A stretch of 48,540 bases of DNA from Cruorifilaria tuberocauda (Eukaryota; Nematoda; Chromadorea; Rhabditida; Onchocercidae): NCBI GenBank assembly GCA_013365365.1, contig JABVXU010000411.1, positions 1 to 48,540 on the forward strand, written 5' to 3'. Of the stretch, positions 1-13,400 are shown piece after piece. The notes under the pieces were generated by a model. That model was not told the DNA's origin, ran no database searches, and saw only the letters and a list, made by a program, of their open reading frames with translations. Both the position numbers and the translations under genes were made by a program. The stretch's first letter is position 1. Each line of letters starts with the position of its first letter.

Positions 1-123
1 TTTTCCTTTCACCGTTCTAATTGAAATTTCATGAAAGCATAATGAGAAAGCTTTAATTAGATATTACTTAAACAAAAGATATTAAATGTTTAAGCTATGA
101 TACAAATGATAACTCATGATAAC

Positions 124-2550
124 TTAAATATATGAAGCAGATAAAAGTTGACATATGATACAGATAAAAATGAACTTTGATGCATAGCCAACAGTTGCAT
201 CATTGATATGATAATCCCATTTTATAGCAGTGTCATCGGAAATACTGCTAGGATTAATATTAATTAGCCTAGTGCTGCTAGACCGAAATGTAGCAACGGT
301 AAATGGTTGACAATCTTGCATTGATGTTGATAGCAACAGTTGAGTTTGATGATATTTAGAGGATTGCAAAGGAGCAAAATGAACGTCAAAATCATCCCGA
401 AGTGCTCGTTCCGAATAAGCTGAAATAACATTTAGTATATTAAGCTTATTCAAAAAATAATACAAAATTAGCTTCTCTGTTATAGGAAATTTAATTTTCT
501 TCCTTTTGCTTATTTTGTAATTTGATATCCTAATTTACATTGTCATTTCAGTTTTAATAGACTTATTTTGAAGGAATCCTTTCTAAAGTATATCTTTTCT
601 TTCAGTTTCTATGAAATACTATTTATTAATATTAACCTTAATTTATTTAATGCTAAAAGTTACAATACCTTTCTGCGGTAGTGGCATAAGCATTGTACAT
701 GCAAAGCTTTCATGAGAAACTTCCGTGAGATGCGTTCGCATAGCTAATAGAACGACAATTGGAGATGAAGCTGATGTGTGTACTGCAAACGAATCATTGA
801 TCGAGCTGTTGTAAGCGTAAATCATCGATCCACGATCAAACTAAAGAAAAAAAGATTGAAATAATAATATTAATGAAAAAATCTACTAATATGATTACTT
901 TTATGCCATATAGTAATTACTTTGATTCAGAATGCCGATTTTATTTTTCCGCAATCTGATTTCACTTTCCTCTTTCATTAAAAATAAATCTAGATATAAC
1001 TTTAAGCTTCTTGATTAATAAATTTACAACGATTATTGTGAATCATTTCTGTCATAAATGTTAGTAGATATTACTTTAAACTTCGTGATTTCATATCATA
1101 AAGTTTTGCTCACCTGGGAGATTCTATTGACTCTTTTTAAACTACTTTTTGTAATAGCTGTAATATTTATACGTGAGTCGGTATGTGTCGGAATAAAATA
1201 AGCTGTCAATATACCGCTGAATATCATTGGTGTAATTGAAAATGAATAGTAATTTCCAGCCATTGTTATCGGTAAAACTAAAAAAAGAAATCGATAATTT
1301 AAGAATGTTTTGAATTCTTTTTTTCCTTGATATCTAGAAAAGTAAGGAATCAAAAATAGTTAAATATCGAAAGATATATCTGACTCGTGTAATTTCTGTC
1401 AAAATTGTTACCTGTGAAACAATCACCAATTTTGTCAGTGATAAAAATACATTCAGTGATGGAAACGGGTAAGCTAGAAGAAACAAAAATCCTCGATGCG
1501 CCAGCTGGAATGATATTTTGATTTCCCTCAAATGGCCGTGTCATTACTGTTGTCACATCAAATTTGTGCTGTAATAATCATTGTGCCATTATGAATGATA
1601 GTAACAGTTAGTAATTTGTAGCTTTTCAATCAGAAATTGTCATTTACTTTGAAGTTTCATAACAATTTTTTGCTATTTTAAAACAAAACAAATTATTAGA
1701 CATATTAGTTGAAAACACTAACAATGGTATAAGAATTTGGTTGAACAGTCAATACATCATTTGGTAATTGTAACATATCATCCGGCTTTCCTAAGCCGAC
1801 ATCGTATTCTATGTTAACTATTGCTGTATCATTTTCTGATTGATTAATTATTTCAAAGGTAAGAGAGGTTATATTTGATGCTTTCTTGCTCCATGGAAAT
1901 ACCGTTACAAATTTAGTACCAAATGTATCTGGATAATTTTCATTAGCTTTCAATATTGCCATTTGTAGTATCACTGGAAATGTTTCTTTCAAATTTTGAT
2001 ATTGCTCTTTTTTTTTTAAAAAAATTCCTGTTTACTTTTTTCATGCTAAAATATATCTTATTCTGCCATATTCAGTTAATTATTGAGATAATTTGACATT
2101 TTCGTGCTAGACTTATATGAATTTATGATTCGATTTACCTAATTGATAACTATCGCTTATCAGCTAACTACAGGAGAACTAAAACTGTTTCAAACCGAAG
2201 AACAAATGGTTGCAGAGCTTGAGATAGTCTGAGATATTTTGCCTGGGATTAGTAGTACCTATTTAAGAATGCCTCAGTAAAACCATACCAAAATTTCTCC
2301 CTCCATCTTCGATAATAGGTCATATTATCTCTTCAGGCATTCATGACAATGATGTGTACTACGAATTACAGAAACTAAGCAGACAAATTGATAACCCTTA
2401 ACTCTTAACTTGAATCAGACTAGAATAATGATAAGTTTTTTCAAGAAGGAATAACAACTTTAGCAGTGAAATTCGACCTACAGTTGAATCAGCTAAAAAG
2501 ATTGATTTTATACCTGTAAAGTAAGCAAGCACTTTAAATCTCCGAGACAT
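124..2550 (-). CDS. Secreted protein resembling the IgGFc-binding-protein N-terminal domain
   Basis: Six exons join in phase: 2550-2514, 1973-1723, 1568-1412, 1277-1114, 840-669, 419-124 (358 residues plus stop). Residues 1-20 look like a signal peptide: a basic start (MSRRFK) followed by VLAYFTVILQMAIL. Residues 31-40 read GTKFVTVFPW, like the GTEFVTxFP opening of IgGFc_binding domains. Later blocks also fit that family: a PNSY turn, SSSLPVSI with a nearby Cys pair, and an ACTMLMPLP segment where family members carry a Cys and Pro motif. The last about 16 residues contain FIFICIICQLL after a lysine, so a GPI signal or short membrane anchor is possible. Members in other animals are extracellular mucin-like or matrix proteins. 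The start rests on the signal peptide; the frame is open upstream to an acceptor at 2602. Family assignment is from memory of the domain pattern and is moderate; the exon structure is more certain. Confidence 0.6.
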
Positions 2551-5500
2551 TTTAGGAGTAAACGAGTAAGGATTCGAATTCAAATAAGGAGTGAATTTGA
2601 GCTGCAATTTAATCGAAAACTCTCATATTGATTTTTTAGTTGTTCATTAATTTTTCAAAAACTTCCCCCCAAATACTATTATAACATGAAAAGTATCTCG
2701 CCAATGCATTATTTATGTTTTATATTATTTTAAACATTTCTTGGCGTTTCACTGTCATGAAGAATTTTGAAATGAGAATCTAGGAGACAGCAGCAATACG
2801 AGAAAAAGCATTTCAGGAATGCAATACTTCTCGTCTCTAAAGTAAGTGTCCACGTAGGAAAAAATAACGTACAGGTTAAAATAATTCTAAGAAAAAGAAT
2901 GAAATGCAACCAGTTAGCAAATTGGAAAAGTGATAATAAAGCGGAACGAAATCATTGTTTATACTTTTATGATTTAATTTGAAACATTTAGGTTGTTTAT
3001 TTCATTTTGTTACAGTATTAATTTATTGGTATGCGTTATTGATCTGGGTTTTATTAAAAGACAAGCGATATTTAAAATAAGTTAGTGCATAGTCATAAAC
3101 TTAATACTAATCATGAATTAGGTTAAACTTCGTTGTACGAAAGCTCAATATTGCAACCTTTTTCTTATGAAAATTAGTAATAGAACACCGTATTTCAGTG
3201 TTTAAATGATAACATACGATATTCAAAAATTTTTCTGGCGATTTCTTACAAGGGATTAGAGATTAGAAATTAAGTTGAATAAATTAATTCAGCGAATTTG
3301 AACTTAAATGAGATTACGAGCAGATATTAATGTGTATCAGTGTATGTATACATCTAACTATACTTGCACATTTATTAAGTGAAATAGACTAAAGCTCCAT
3401 TCAGGAAAATAAATCAAAGTTTTCTACGATGCTCTATTCAGCTTTATCGTAATTTCAGGTATTATTTTCCTTTTTGGCATACTATCTATCATTTAATCTA
3501 TCACCATTGAAATATAATACATTTGCTTATTTCTGTTCAGCAAAGTTAGTTGTAACTTTGGAAAGCTCAATAAACCGCTGGAGGCTATGAGGGAACGTAC
3601 TGTGTATCTTGATAACTGAAGAAGACTTTTCGTTTTTGTCCCGCTCAGTTTAGAATAAATGCTGAGTTCATCTTCCTTTAATTCAATTTCCAGAACTGAA
3701 ACTTTAATTTCCCGGACTGTGCTTGTCCTAATCCTTGTTCTAACAAATGATTATGATCGGGGAGTTTAATTTCAATTATCAATTACAGTTGACGTAGAAA
3801 CAGTATACGAAGTCTTCATACACTCGCCTTTTTTAAAACGGCAAGAAACATAGTGTCACCCTCAACTGATAATGAGCTGATTGTGGAATGTATTTGTTCG
3901 GAAAGTAATGATTAGATATGACAGACCGATCCATCGCGGGAGGCTCTGGGAGAGAACCAATCATGTCGATAAGTTCCAGAATCATGGAAAGGATTGAAGA
4001 AAAAGTAAAATAAAAGACAAAAATGAAAATGAAAAAAACAAAAGGAAAGAGGAAAAAAGAAAAATGTGATAAACAATAAAGAAGAAAGTGAAACAGACGG
4101 AGAATTGGAAAAAGTAGAAGAGAAAACGGAAAACTGTATTGCATTCCAACTAACCGTACTGTTTAATATTTAATTGTTGATGTTTATTATTTTTAGTTTA
4201 ATATAGTAATTTTCGTTCTTTTTATTGATTATGCATTTTATATATAGTTTAACGCGTTGCTGCAAACCAAAACTGTAAACTGGCGGATTATCCGAAGAGT
4301 AATGAATGTATAATTTGAACATTCATCGGTCGGGAACTCTGCACATCGCCAATTTGTGACAAGCGCAAATCTCTGCTACTTCAGAAGTCAATCATTAACC
4401 AAGCAAAATGCGCTTCTGTCTCATCTAAAGGATTAATAGATTTCGGTATTTTTAACTCATCGCAAACGCATTTATGTCTTTTCAAAAGCAAATAATTAAA
4501 ATTTTCGGTATAAATTTGTCGTTAACGCATATCTCTGATATTTCAAATTTCAACAAGCGCACATTTGAACTATTTAAAATATTAGGAAAAATTGAGCAAC
4601 TTGACTTCTGAAACATTACAAATGTCTGCCACAAACGAATTTTACTATTTCTGCATTATCAACTTGTTAAAGACCAATATTTATGCTTTCTCAAAAATTA
4701 ATAAATGTACACTTGCATATTAAATTGTATATTTGCGCTGCTTAAACAATCATGTATAGTTAACGTTTGCGCATTATTAATTTGTCACATGCATACACAT
4801 TTACATCCCTGCAAAAATCAATAATGTATATTTAAGTACTATTAATTTATCGTAAATTTCGCGAGCAATGAAAAAGCAAACAAAATCATTCCTCTTGACC
4901 TTCGTCCCTTTTCGTTCTTTTTATATGTGTTAATTACTTTATCACAATTTATGTCATTTTTTAGCAATTTCTGCATAACATGCGTGATGCAGTTTACGTC
5001 AGCTCGCATACAATACTTATCGTTCATTTTTGTCACTTAATATATTAGTTAGTCAATATCAATTCATTGTTTTCAATTTTTAAATTCATCGTTTTTTTGG
5101 ATGTTTACTTATTTCAACTGTATTTGATGCAAACTATTTCCGATAATTCATCTCAATATCTCTGTTGTTAACAGAGACTATAATTTAAAATAATTCTTCC
5201 TTTTCCATCATTTTTTCTGTTGAAAATCAGTCTTATATATTAGCAAGCTTCATGATATAATTTTAATTCATTTCAGACGCATGTCACTGACGTAAAATTA
5301 ACAGTCAGTGTTTTCATTTAAAGCATAGAATATTAAATAGTTTCAACATCCATCTGTTAATGCGAACATTTTATACGGAAAATAATTTCATAATTATATT
5401 TTCCTTCACTTTTTCCTTCCTTCCCTTAGATAGTAATCTTTTAAGGATAGAATCAACGATGGAATCCTTGTTATATATTATATTTTCAGGAAAATTTTCA

Positions 5501-5780
5501 GGATCAATATATATCATATCATAGAATATGAGCAAATTTCATTGATTAGTGAAAAAATTTTGTTGAGAAATTAATTTTAGTTGTAAAGAGATAATTTATT
5601 GATTGACAATCACATTAATATCTAAAGGGAAAAAGATTTTTTTCAATCCGTCATTAGTTCAATTTAAAATCAAATGATTTTTTTGGTCCCTTCCTCTTTG
5701 TATTTTATTTAAAGCAATCTGCATTTAATGAAGCAAATCTATAACGCTTACATATCTTTTGGAACGAATAGAAAGTACCC
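2551..5780. other. Intergenic region, no gene supported
   Basis: About 3.2 kb between the IgGFc-like gene and the small membrane-protein gene. The first 51 bases (2601-2551) are probably 5' UTR of the IgGFc-like gene, following an ATTGCAG acceptor that could be a spliced-leader site. The rest is AT-rich with stops in all frames. The only long open frame (3833-4144, minus) is a by-product of a polypurine tract. I see no conserved coding block, RNA gene or mobile element. Confidence 0.5.
3985..4135 (+). repeat. Polypurine (A/G-rich) tract
   Basis: About 150 bases of the plus strand are almost only A and G, with long GAAAA, GAAGA and AAGAGGAAA runs and very few pyrimidines. On the other strand this gives a Phe/Ser/Leu-rich open frame that is not a credible protein. 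It lies in the empty region between two minus-strand genes. It looks like simple-sequence DNA. Confidence 0.6.
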
Positions 5781-6320
5781 TTATAAAGCATAGTAGCCAA
5801 CAGTTATACCAATGTTAAATGCTATAATGCTTAGTATCATGGCGCCAACATAAATCATAATCATCAACTTTCTTGGCATCACTTTTACTTCTTCGTCTGC
5901 AATTTCAGATGCAAGTGATAGTAATTAATCCTGTATTATTTTCGTTGAATTCTAATACGTTCCCAAAAATTTTTTGAAAATTAGACAATTTCTTCATTTG
6001 AGGAATAAAGTGTAAACTTTGTACTACAGAATGCACTACTTTCTTTATAGCGGGAACAATTATTTATTGATGAATTTTAATTTACTAATATTAATAACTG
6101 CATTCTATAAAATAAACTACTAGAATATTGATAGAGAAAAAGAAGACAGCCTACTTTCAGATTTAAACTTTTTGGTGGAAAGATCGGTATTGGTTCTCAA
6201 TAGTTCCGCCTCCGGATCCACTAAAGGTGTTATATCAGCCGCTGGTGAACCCGATGTCGATCTTGCCGGTGTCGCCGGAGCATTTTGGTACATATTAAGT
6301 ACTTCATATTTATCACCCAT
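5781..6320 (-). CDS. Small protein with a C-terminal membrane anchor
   Basis: Two exons, 6320-6155 and 5896-5781, join in phase through a GTAGGC donor and a TTGCAG acceptor, giving 93 residues. The N-terminal 60 residues are polar, with Pro/Ser/Thr-rich stretches and an acidic patch (DPEAELL). A basic VMPRK stretch then leads into one hydrophobic segment of about 26 residues that runs to the stop (IMIYVGAMILSII...GYYAL). This is the layout of a tail-anchored protein: bulk in the cytosol and the C-terminus buried in ER, mitochondrial or other membrane. The ATG is 5 bases after a TTAATGCAG acceptor, so the mRNA is probably spliced-leader trans-spliced; an upstream exon cannot be excluded. I do not recognise the family and assign no function. 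Confidence 0.62.
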
Positions 6321-6332
6321 GACCACTGCATT
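6321..6332 (-). promoter_or_regulatory. Candidate spliced-leader trans-splice acceptor
   Basis: On the minus strand the sequence reads TTTCTTTTTAATGCAG, then TGGTC and the ATG of the small tail-anchored protein. A pyrimidine-rich acceptor leaving a 5-base leader is the classic nematode arrangement for SL addition. It could instead be an ordinary intron end if a further 5' exon exists. Confidence 0.45.
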
Positions 6333-7378
6333 AAAAAGAAAATTTCCCTTACGATATTATTATTGACTGTACTTAAAATGAAGTGAATGAATTTAATAAC
6401 TCATTGATTAAAAAGAAAAGTTCCTAATTTTGAACAGAAGAAAGAGAAAGTAAGGTAAGATGTCTCGAAATCTCTACAGAACAGACTCCATAACATTTAT
6501 TATATTTTTCCCTTTATTACTTAACAACTGATACTAATCATCATTTCATCCCATTTTCTCCCATGAAAAATTCCGATATGTCATTTGTCCTATGGTATGT
6601 AATAGCAACGTAATTAGGAAAACTGAAGTTGTCAAGAAATAAGTAAGGAAACTGACATTACAGCAGTGAATTGATAGCAAGGCCGATATTACCCGGTAAT
6701 GGATGAAAGACTGATATCGCAAAGCACGGAAGATCGCAATATTTCATTGATTATAGAACATATTAGAGGACTAACATCCAGTACGACCTTACAGTGGTAT
6801 AAATACAAATGGAACTAAGAGATAAACAAAGTCATATTTTTATAGATATTAAGATATGCAATGATTAATGACATGATATTATGCATATGCAATTCCCACA
6901 TTTCTTTTTGTTAAAATTTCAACAAGCGATAAGCAATGCTTGAATTGGATATTTTAACTTGGCTGCAAACTTCTACGTCACATATACAATATTATGCTGT
7001 ATATGCGATGATGGTAACTGTTTATACGTTCAAATGATAAAGATAAATAACCACCGTAGGAATCTAAGCACTGAAATTCATCTGCAACTCGGGCTGATTC
7101 CCGAGATATCTGATTTCATCAGCTGTGGCACGCATTCAAGATGCGACATTTTCAACGACATACTTGATTACAGAGTCAGAGTATATGGAAAGGATCGCTT
7201 TAACCGAAGAGGTGATCAGGATTGGTAAGAAATAAAGAAATAATTATGCAGTGTTGTTATGGTAGCTATGAAAAAAGAAGAGAAGAAAAGAGTATGTCCC
7301 GAATGCAAAGTTTGGGGGAAGATGAAATAGTGGGATCGGGACGGAAGCAAGTTCACGCTGTCAAAGACGTATTGGTCT
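6333..7378. other. Intergenic region between divergent genes
   Basis: About 1 kb separates the minus-strand tail-anchored protein from plus-strand BRD8. An 89-residue open frame at 6959-7228 (plus) starts with TTG and has no recognisable domain or splice partners, so it is not called. The last 150 bases are less AT-rich and carry the paired ACACGTGA elements listed separately. Confidence 0.45.
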
Positions 7379-7401
7379 ACACGTGACTGCGGTACACGTG
7401 A
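7379..7401 (+). promoter_or_regulatory. Paired E-box elements (two ACACGTGA copies)
   Basis: The octamer ACACGTGA occurs at 7379-7386 and again at 7394-7401, 15 bases apart and in the same orientation, 55-77 bases before the BRD8 start codon. Both copies contain the palindromic E-box CACGTG, known to be bound by bHLH-zip factors (Myc/Max-like MML-1/MXL or TFEB-like HLH-30 in C. elegans). Two perfect copies at this spacing in such AT-rich DNA are unlikely by chance. That they regulate BRD8 is inference. Confidence 0.5.
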
Positions 7402-7455
7402 GTTCTTCCTGTCGTTTGTGACATTGCGTGAAACATTGCCATGTGTTAAGTAGAG

Positions 7456-10400
7456 ATGAAATATCCGACCATATCATTAAGTTGGAAGCATGAGGAAACA
7501 CTACAGCTTTTCGAACTTATGGAAACGGGGGATGATTGGTAATGTTCTTTTCATTTTATTTATCAATCACTTTTTAGTGTGTGAACAGTAAACATGCTAG
7601 AGTATTACGCCGATAAGTATCAAAGGTTGACCTGTAGAAAATACGGCCTAACATTATTCTGTCTTACAACGTTTCGAAATGGTCTTAGGATTTTAAGATT
7701 AATGACTTGTTCGAACGAGTAGTGCTGATTCACTTTCACTGTAAATTACGATCATTGGTTAAATAGATATCATTAGAGACCATTTCAGATATTAAGAGAA
7801 TACCAAATTTATTTAAATGTCCTGTTAGCCGGCAGTGTTGGGTTGAAAATTTCCACATACTTTTAATAAATTATTGGGAGTGAATTTCTTGAATATATCA
7901 ATCTTTCTAAAATTTTAAAAATTTTATAATTGAAAAAGTTGTAGCCCATTTGTAGTTTTCGATAACGTGAAATAAAAATCAGTGGGATTGCTAATATTTG
8001 AAAGTATTAAGAGAAGAGGAAAAGGACAAGTTACGCAAATTGTGCTGTGATTATGAAGCTATTTTCAGGCTTGTATGCAGCAAAAAACTTACGAAAAATT
8101 TTGGTGATGAGAGACCGACTGGTTTTTTTACCGAAAAAGTGGGAATTTCGTTAAATTAAAACATTATTTTGCTCCATTCATTTGATATTTTGGAAGAACA
8201 TAGAGAAACTATACCGTTCGTGAAATCTAACTTAATAATTTCCTGAAATTTGTAGCACCGTGTTGAATTTATAATGTTTCATACACAGAATCCAATTCAG
8301 TACTTTTATCCATGCTGTTATAATTTGGAATTTTTGGTCTTTAAGTCATTTTAGAATAAGTTGAACGCTATTTATTTCCAGTGAATTCAAGATCATCTTA
8401 AAGTCTTACTCTTCAGTTATGTAAGGATGAATTTGAACGTGTCATGTCAAGTGGCCATCCGGAACATTTCTTGCGAAAACCAGGTGAAAAGTACTCCCGA
8501 AAGGAACTCATTCATGCTTGGAGTGTTTATTTAAAAAAAGAAGTAGGTCTTTATTAGGTTGCTGATTCATTATTATTAATATTTAATACAGCATCTCTCC
8601 TTATTCCCCTTATTAGGGTATCTTTATGATTTTTTCGAAAAACTTTATTTCAGAATCATTTTGAGGACCTATCCGATTTTGGTAGTTATTTTAATTCGTA
8701 CGACGGTTATTCTAAAAAAGAAATAGGAAAATATTAACTGTATTCGAATATGACATTAAAGTTAAAACAGAAGAACAGCAAATGGATCTGCATTTCTATG
8801 ACTAATTTCTAAAATTATTTGTCAGTTTATTAACCTAACTTGTCGCTGTAAATGTTCAATTGTCATTATGACATTGCAGTTAAAAATCAAGAAAGCGCGA
8901 GAGGAAGAGTTACTTCTGGTGAAATTACGTCAAAAAGCAGACCTTTTTAATCGTTTGTTCGCATCTGATAGTGATTTAACGGACAAAGAAATAGAAAAAT
9001 TACTGGAGGAGACTCGTGAAGAAGATAATATGGCATGTCTTCCTTATTAGTTTATGCAGAATTACTACGCATTTAAAGTGAACCGCTTAATTTCTTAACA
9101 AAATTCCTTTCTTTGTAATGATGACTTTATGTTGAAAGTGATCACCACATTCTCTTGGATAGAGCAAAAACTTCTCAGAGCCATGCAGTTTTTATGGTAA
9201 ATGTTTTTAAGCGTGATCAGGAAGTCGTCCGAAAGGAAATTGAAATTGGTACAAAGAATTTGAAAGAATATTTAACTCTTCACGAAGCAAATGTAAGTTG
9301 CATTTTGTTTGTATTTAACTTTCTAGAAATATAAGTCAATGATTTCGTCTTTGAAATGAAAATTATATGGAATTTCAGCCTGTCAAATATCCACAATTGA
9401 GGATCATAATACCACCATCTCATCCCCCTCAGTCATCCACTAATGAAGCACCATTTTCTCCAATTAAGCCTCTTTTCGAAGGCCTTTCCTTTCAACCACA
9501 GATAACTTCCCATACAAAAACATCTCTCGTTACTTCTGGATCTTCCTTATCCAGAAAGACCAGCAATCCGCAACGTCGAAGTGCTACATCGGAAATGTTG
9601 GCTAGCGAAACATTAGAAGGTACCGAAAAACTATTGCCTGGTCAGGGAAGAATACGGACACTATCAGTTAGCTCACATATACAGGGATCGGTCGGAAATG
9701 ATACATGTCAGTCTGGTTAGCATTTCTCAGTTCTCTTATTTTTGAATATATTTCGAAAGAAATCAGAATTTTCAAAACTTTGAGTTCTATCGCAGGAGAT
9801 ATTAGAAATGTTTGTAGGGATAAATGATGCAGTTTTTTTTTTTTTTGCAGTGAAGAATAGAAAAGCATACTAGGAGAATCGGAGAAAATTGTATCGTTCG
9901 ATATATACTATTATACTCATATTATTATGCTCAATTATATTATGTTGCTTTTCCTTAGTTAACTTTTCGGAAAGAATGAAGTTCTTCAATGGTTTTTCAA
10001 CTATTTTTATTATTCTCATATTTAGAAGTAACTGAAAACTCTGAAAACTTGATATCACAATCAGAGTCGAGTGAGTTGATTCTGAAATCACCGTCGAGAA
10101 ATAATGCTAACGAAATTCAAACTGGTGTATCGGAAGCGTTGGATGAGGTTTATTCGCTTTAAATTGTGTGTTTGATTAAAATCTCGTTTCGGTACAGCGG
10201 TTAACTAATATACATACTTCCTATATTGTTTTGAATTGCCTAAAATATCATTGCTTGAACTGTTTTTTGGGTACTTGTGACAATAATGTCTTACAGTTTT
10301 TTTTAGGCTAAGGTGTTTAATGTTACTATTAAAAATGAAGTGGAAGAAGAAGCTAGTTCAGTAATGGATGAAATAGTGGAGAAGAAAGAAATGGTATTAT

Positions 10401-13400
10401 TTTTTAATTTGTATAATATCCATTATTTAATAATTTTAGGTCATTCCATTCAGTAATCATGATGATAGATACATAGACACAGTAATTACATGCAATTTAA
10501 ATATTATCTATCGACTACTGTTAAGGAAAATTAAACTATCGCATTTACTTGATCAATATTTTTCTTAGATAAAAACAAGACGAACTCAAAAAATTTTTAC
10601 ACGATCATCGGGTGGCTCGAATAACGTGGATAATGAAATAACATTATCAGTGCAACATGAGCATTCATTGAGTATGTTTTGGGTAAATTGATATTCAAGA
10701 ATTTGTAATTATTTAAACTTTTCAGGCCTCGTACTTTTCAAATACTTACATATTCTTCGTGTAATTATTCGCTTCTTTCAAGAATTATTTTTATATGATT
10801 TATAGAAAATGAGCTTTGCGTCGTGTTTTAGGAAATCGTCGTTTTTCTATTACTTCTGCTAATCTCTTGAAAAATACGAAGATATCTGGTTTTATCAACA
10901 GAGAGGGAAAGAATATTGCGGAAGACGAAGAAGAAGAAGGAGAAGAAGATGGAAAATTACGGTATGTTGCAGAATTAACGATTTGATTATAGCACTGTTT
11001 CGAATAAGGATTTAATTTCTGCGGAAAATTAAGTAAATGTTCCTTATCATAAACTAAAGAAGGAAGAATAGCGTACAGCTAGTAGAATAGACATATATGA
11101 ATTCTATAAATAATTGAAACTGCAAATTTATAAAAATATTTACTTCTAGACGATCAGAAAGATGCCACTCGAAGACTGATGCTGAGACTAATGTATTTGT
11201 ACATGTACAAGCGGGGAGGCGAAAACGATCGGCGAAGTTGGAAATTGTTGGCAATAATGACGACGAAGTAAAAGCATCGCCTGTGAAACGACGGTATGAA
11301 AATTGAGTTACAATTTTAACATATAATTTTCATTTAATTTATCAAAAGTAAGTATGATTTATTGTTGAAAGGTATCCAATAGAAAGAATGTAACCGTTTG
11401 ATCACTGAAAGCAGTTTATTTTTTGGTAATAATTTCTAGACGATTGTACAGCAGAGATGCTGATAATGCTGAGAAAAAGGATATTAAGAATCGAATCGAA
11501 AGTAATATTGAATTGCAATCCAGTCCAGAGCCTGAAAAAGAAATGCACCTCCGTGTAAATCTTGCCCTTTTATTTGCAGGAAAAATAAGATTTACATATG
11601 AAAAAATAAGATATACATATGTGATTAAAAGAAACACTTATTTCTCATTAGCTGTTTGTCTTTCTTTGATACACTGTTCGATTGTGTTTTTCTTCTTTTA
11701 TCTCTGCGATTATCTTTATATTGCAAACGACAGTAACGTACTTTAAGGAAAAACATGTTACGGAAGGAGAATCTGATGAGGATAAGAAACTCGTTGATTT
11801 ACGCATACGGAGTCGTACTCTGAAAGGACTTGGAATTGAGAAGACGAAAGAAAAACCAGGTAGCAATCATATTTTGCAATTGAAAACATTCTTTTCAATT
11901 TTCGAAATCAATTTTCAGAATTTTCGTATAAAGCCTACTAGTATTTCTATAATTTTTGAGGAGCATCTTCGGAAACTTCTTCAGTTCGATCACCGAAAAG
12001 AAGTTCAGTCGTAACACGTTCAAGCCGACGACAAACAAGAAAAGTATGATTTTTATAGTATTTGAGGCATGATTTAATACAGTTAGGATACGCTTCTAGC
12101 GATATAATTGTGCTGGCGTTTTAGAGCGAGTCTTTTGCTCAAATTAGTGAATAAATTCCTTACTAATATCATATCCGGGTGGTACCTGATTAGAAATGGG
12201 GTGGTTTGACCTTTTAAGTCTTAATTCACATCTTTCGATCAAATTACATCATGTCAAATTCTTTAAATTTCTAATTCTTTCTTATAAACGTGCAGTTTTT
12301 ATGCTAAAATTCAATACATTAGTATTATCACTACCAATTTTTAGTCAGCTGTCAGTACTATTATTATGACCACACATTATACACTATTTTCTGTGCATTA
12401 TTCATCATCATCAATTTTTAGTTATTTATCATCATTATTATATCATATATTTATCTTTCCTCTGTTACATTTGTTAAGATTTTCCTTATTTACTCTCTGT
12501 TTGATGAACGCAAGCCTTGAAAAAGCTATTAAATTGTACTATCTTATACTAATGATGAAGTCAATTTAAGGGTGATTCGAGTGACGGCGATATGGAACAG
12601 AAAGCCCTTATGGTTACTGCGTGGCGTATGGTGTCCAGCCATCGGCATGCTGCTATTTTTGCTCATCCTGTATCTGATCGAGATGCTCGAGGGTATTCAA
12701 AAACTGTTAGAAGGTACTTTCGTGCAAAAAGCAACTTTGGTACAAATTCGTCCGTGCAGATAAAGCGGTTATAATCTTTTAACTGTATGCATAAGCAGCA
12801 TTTTTCAATTTATTCGCTAGTTAGGCAGTCGGGCTTTCATAATTTTAAATTTTGGATTTTAAAAGTTTGTTCTGAAAGGAACAGTTACAGTCGTATGGAC
12901 TTGAGCACGTTAAAGAAACAACTAGATGGCGGTAGTCTATCAGGAATGAGTGACTTCAAGCGAAATGTGCTGCTGATGTTTGCGAATGCAGTAATGTTTA
13001 ATAGTACTGGGCATGATGTAAACCATTATGCCAAAGAGATGGCCGTTGATACGCTAAGTTCACTTAAGGTATTTATATTTTTCCTGTGATTCTTGTGTAT
13101 CAAATCAATATGTAGTAGATTGGTACCAATTTTATTATCTAAATCTACGAGTATTACAATTCTCTGAAATTTCTTACTTACACAGTTTCTAGTAAACTAT
13201 TTATGTTAGAGGAATTTTCATCGTATTGTTTGACAATATATATTGGATTTAATATTTAAATTCTTTTTTTGTTACAGATGCTTCAAAAAGATGTGTTATT
13301 TGTTCGGGGTATCACACATATGACTCGTAGAAGTGCTGCTTTTGCGGCAGAAGAGGTTTATATTTATTTCATTTTATAATTTTCATCATGTTTAGAAACC

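Noticed and set aside
3833..4144. 103-residue minus-strand frame rich in Phe, Ser and Leu
   Set aside because: It is the translation of a polypurine tract; no splice context or recognisable domain.
6959..7228. 89-residue plus-strand open frame upstream of BRD8
   Set aside because: Starts with TTG, has no domain, and no phase-consistent partner exons were found. It could still be a small gene, but nothing supports it.
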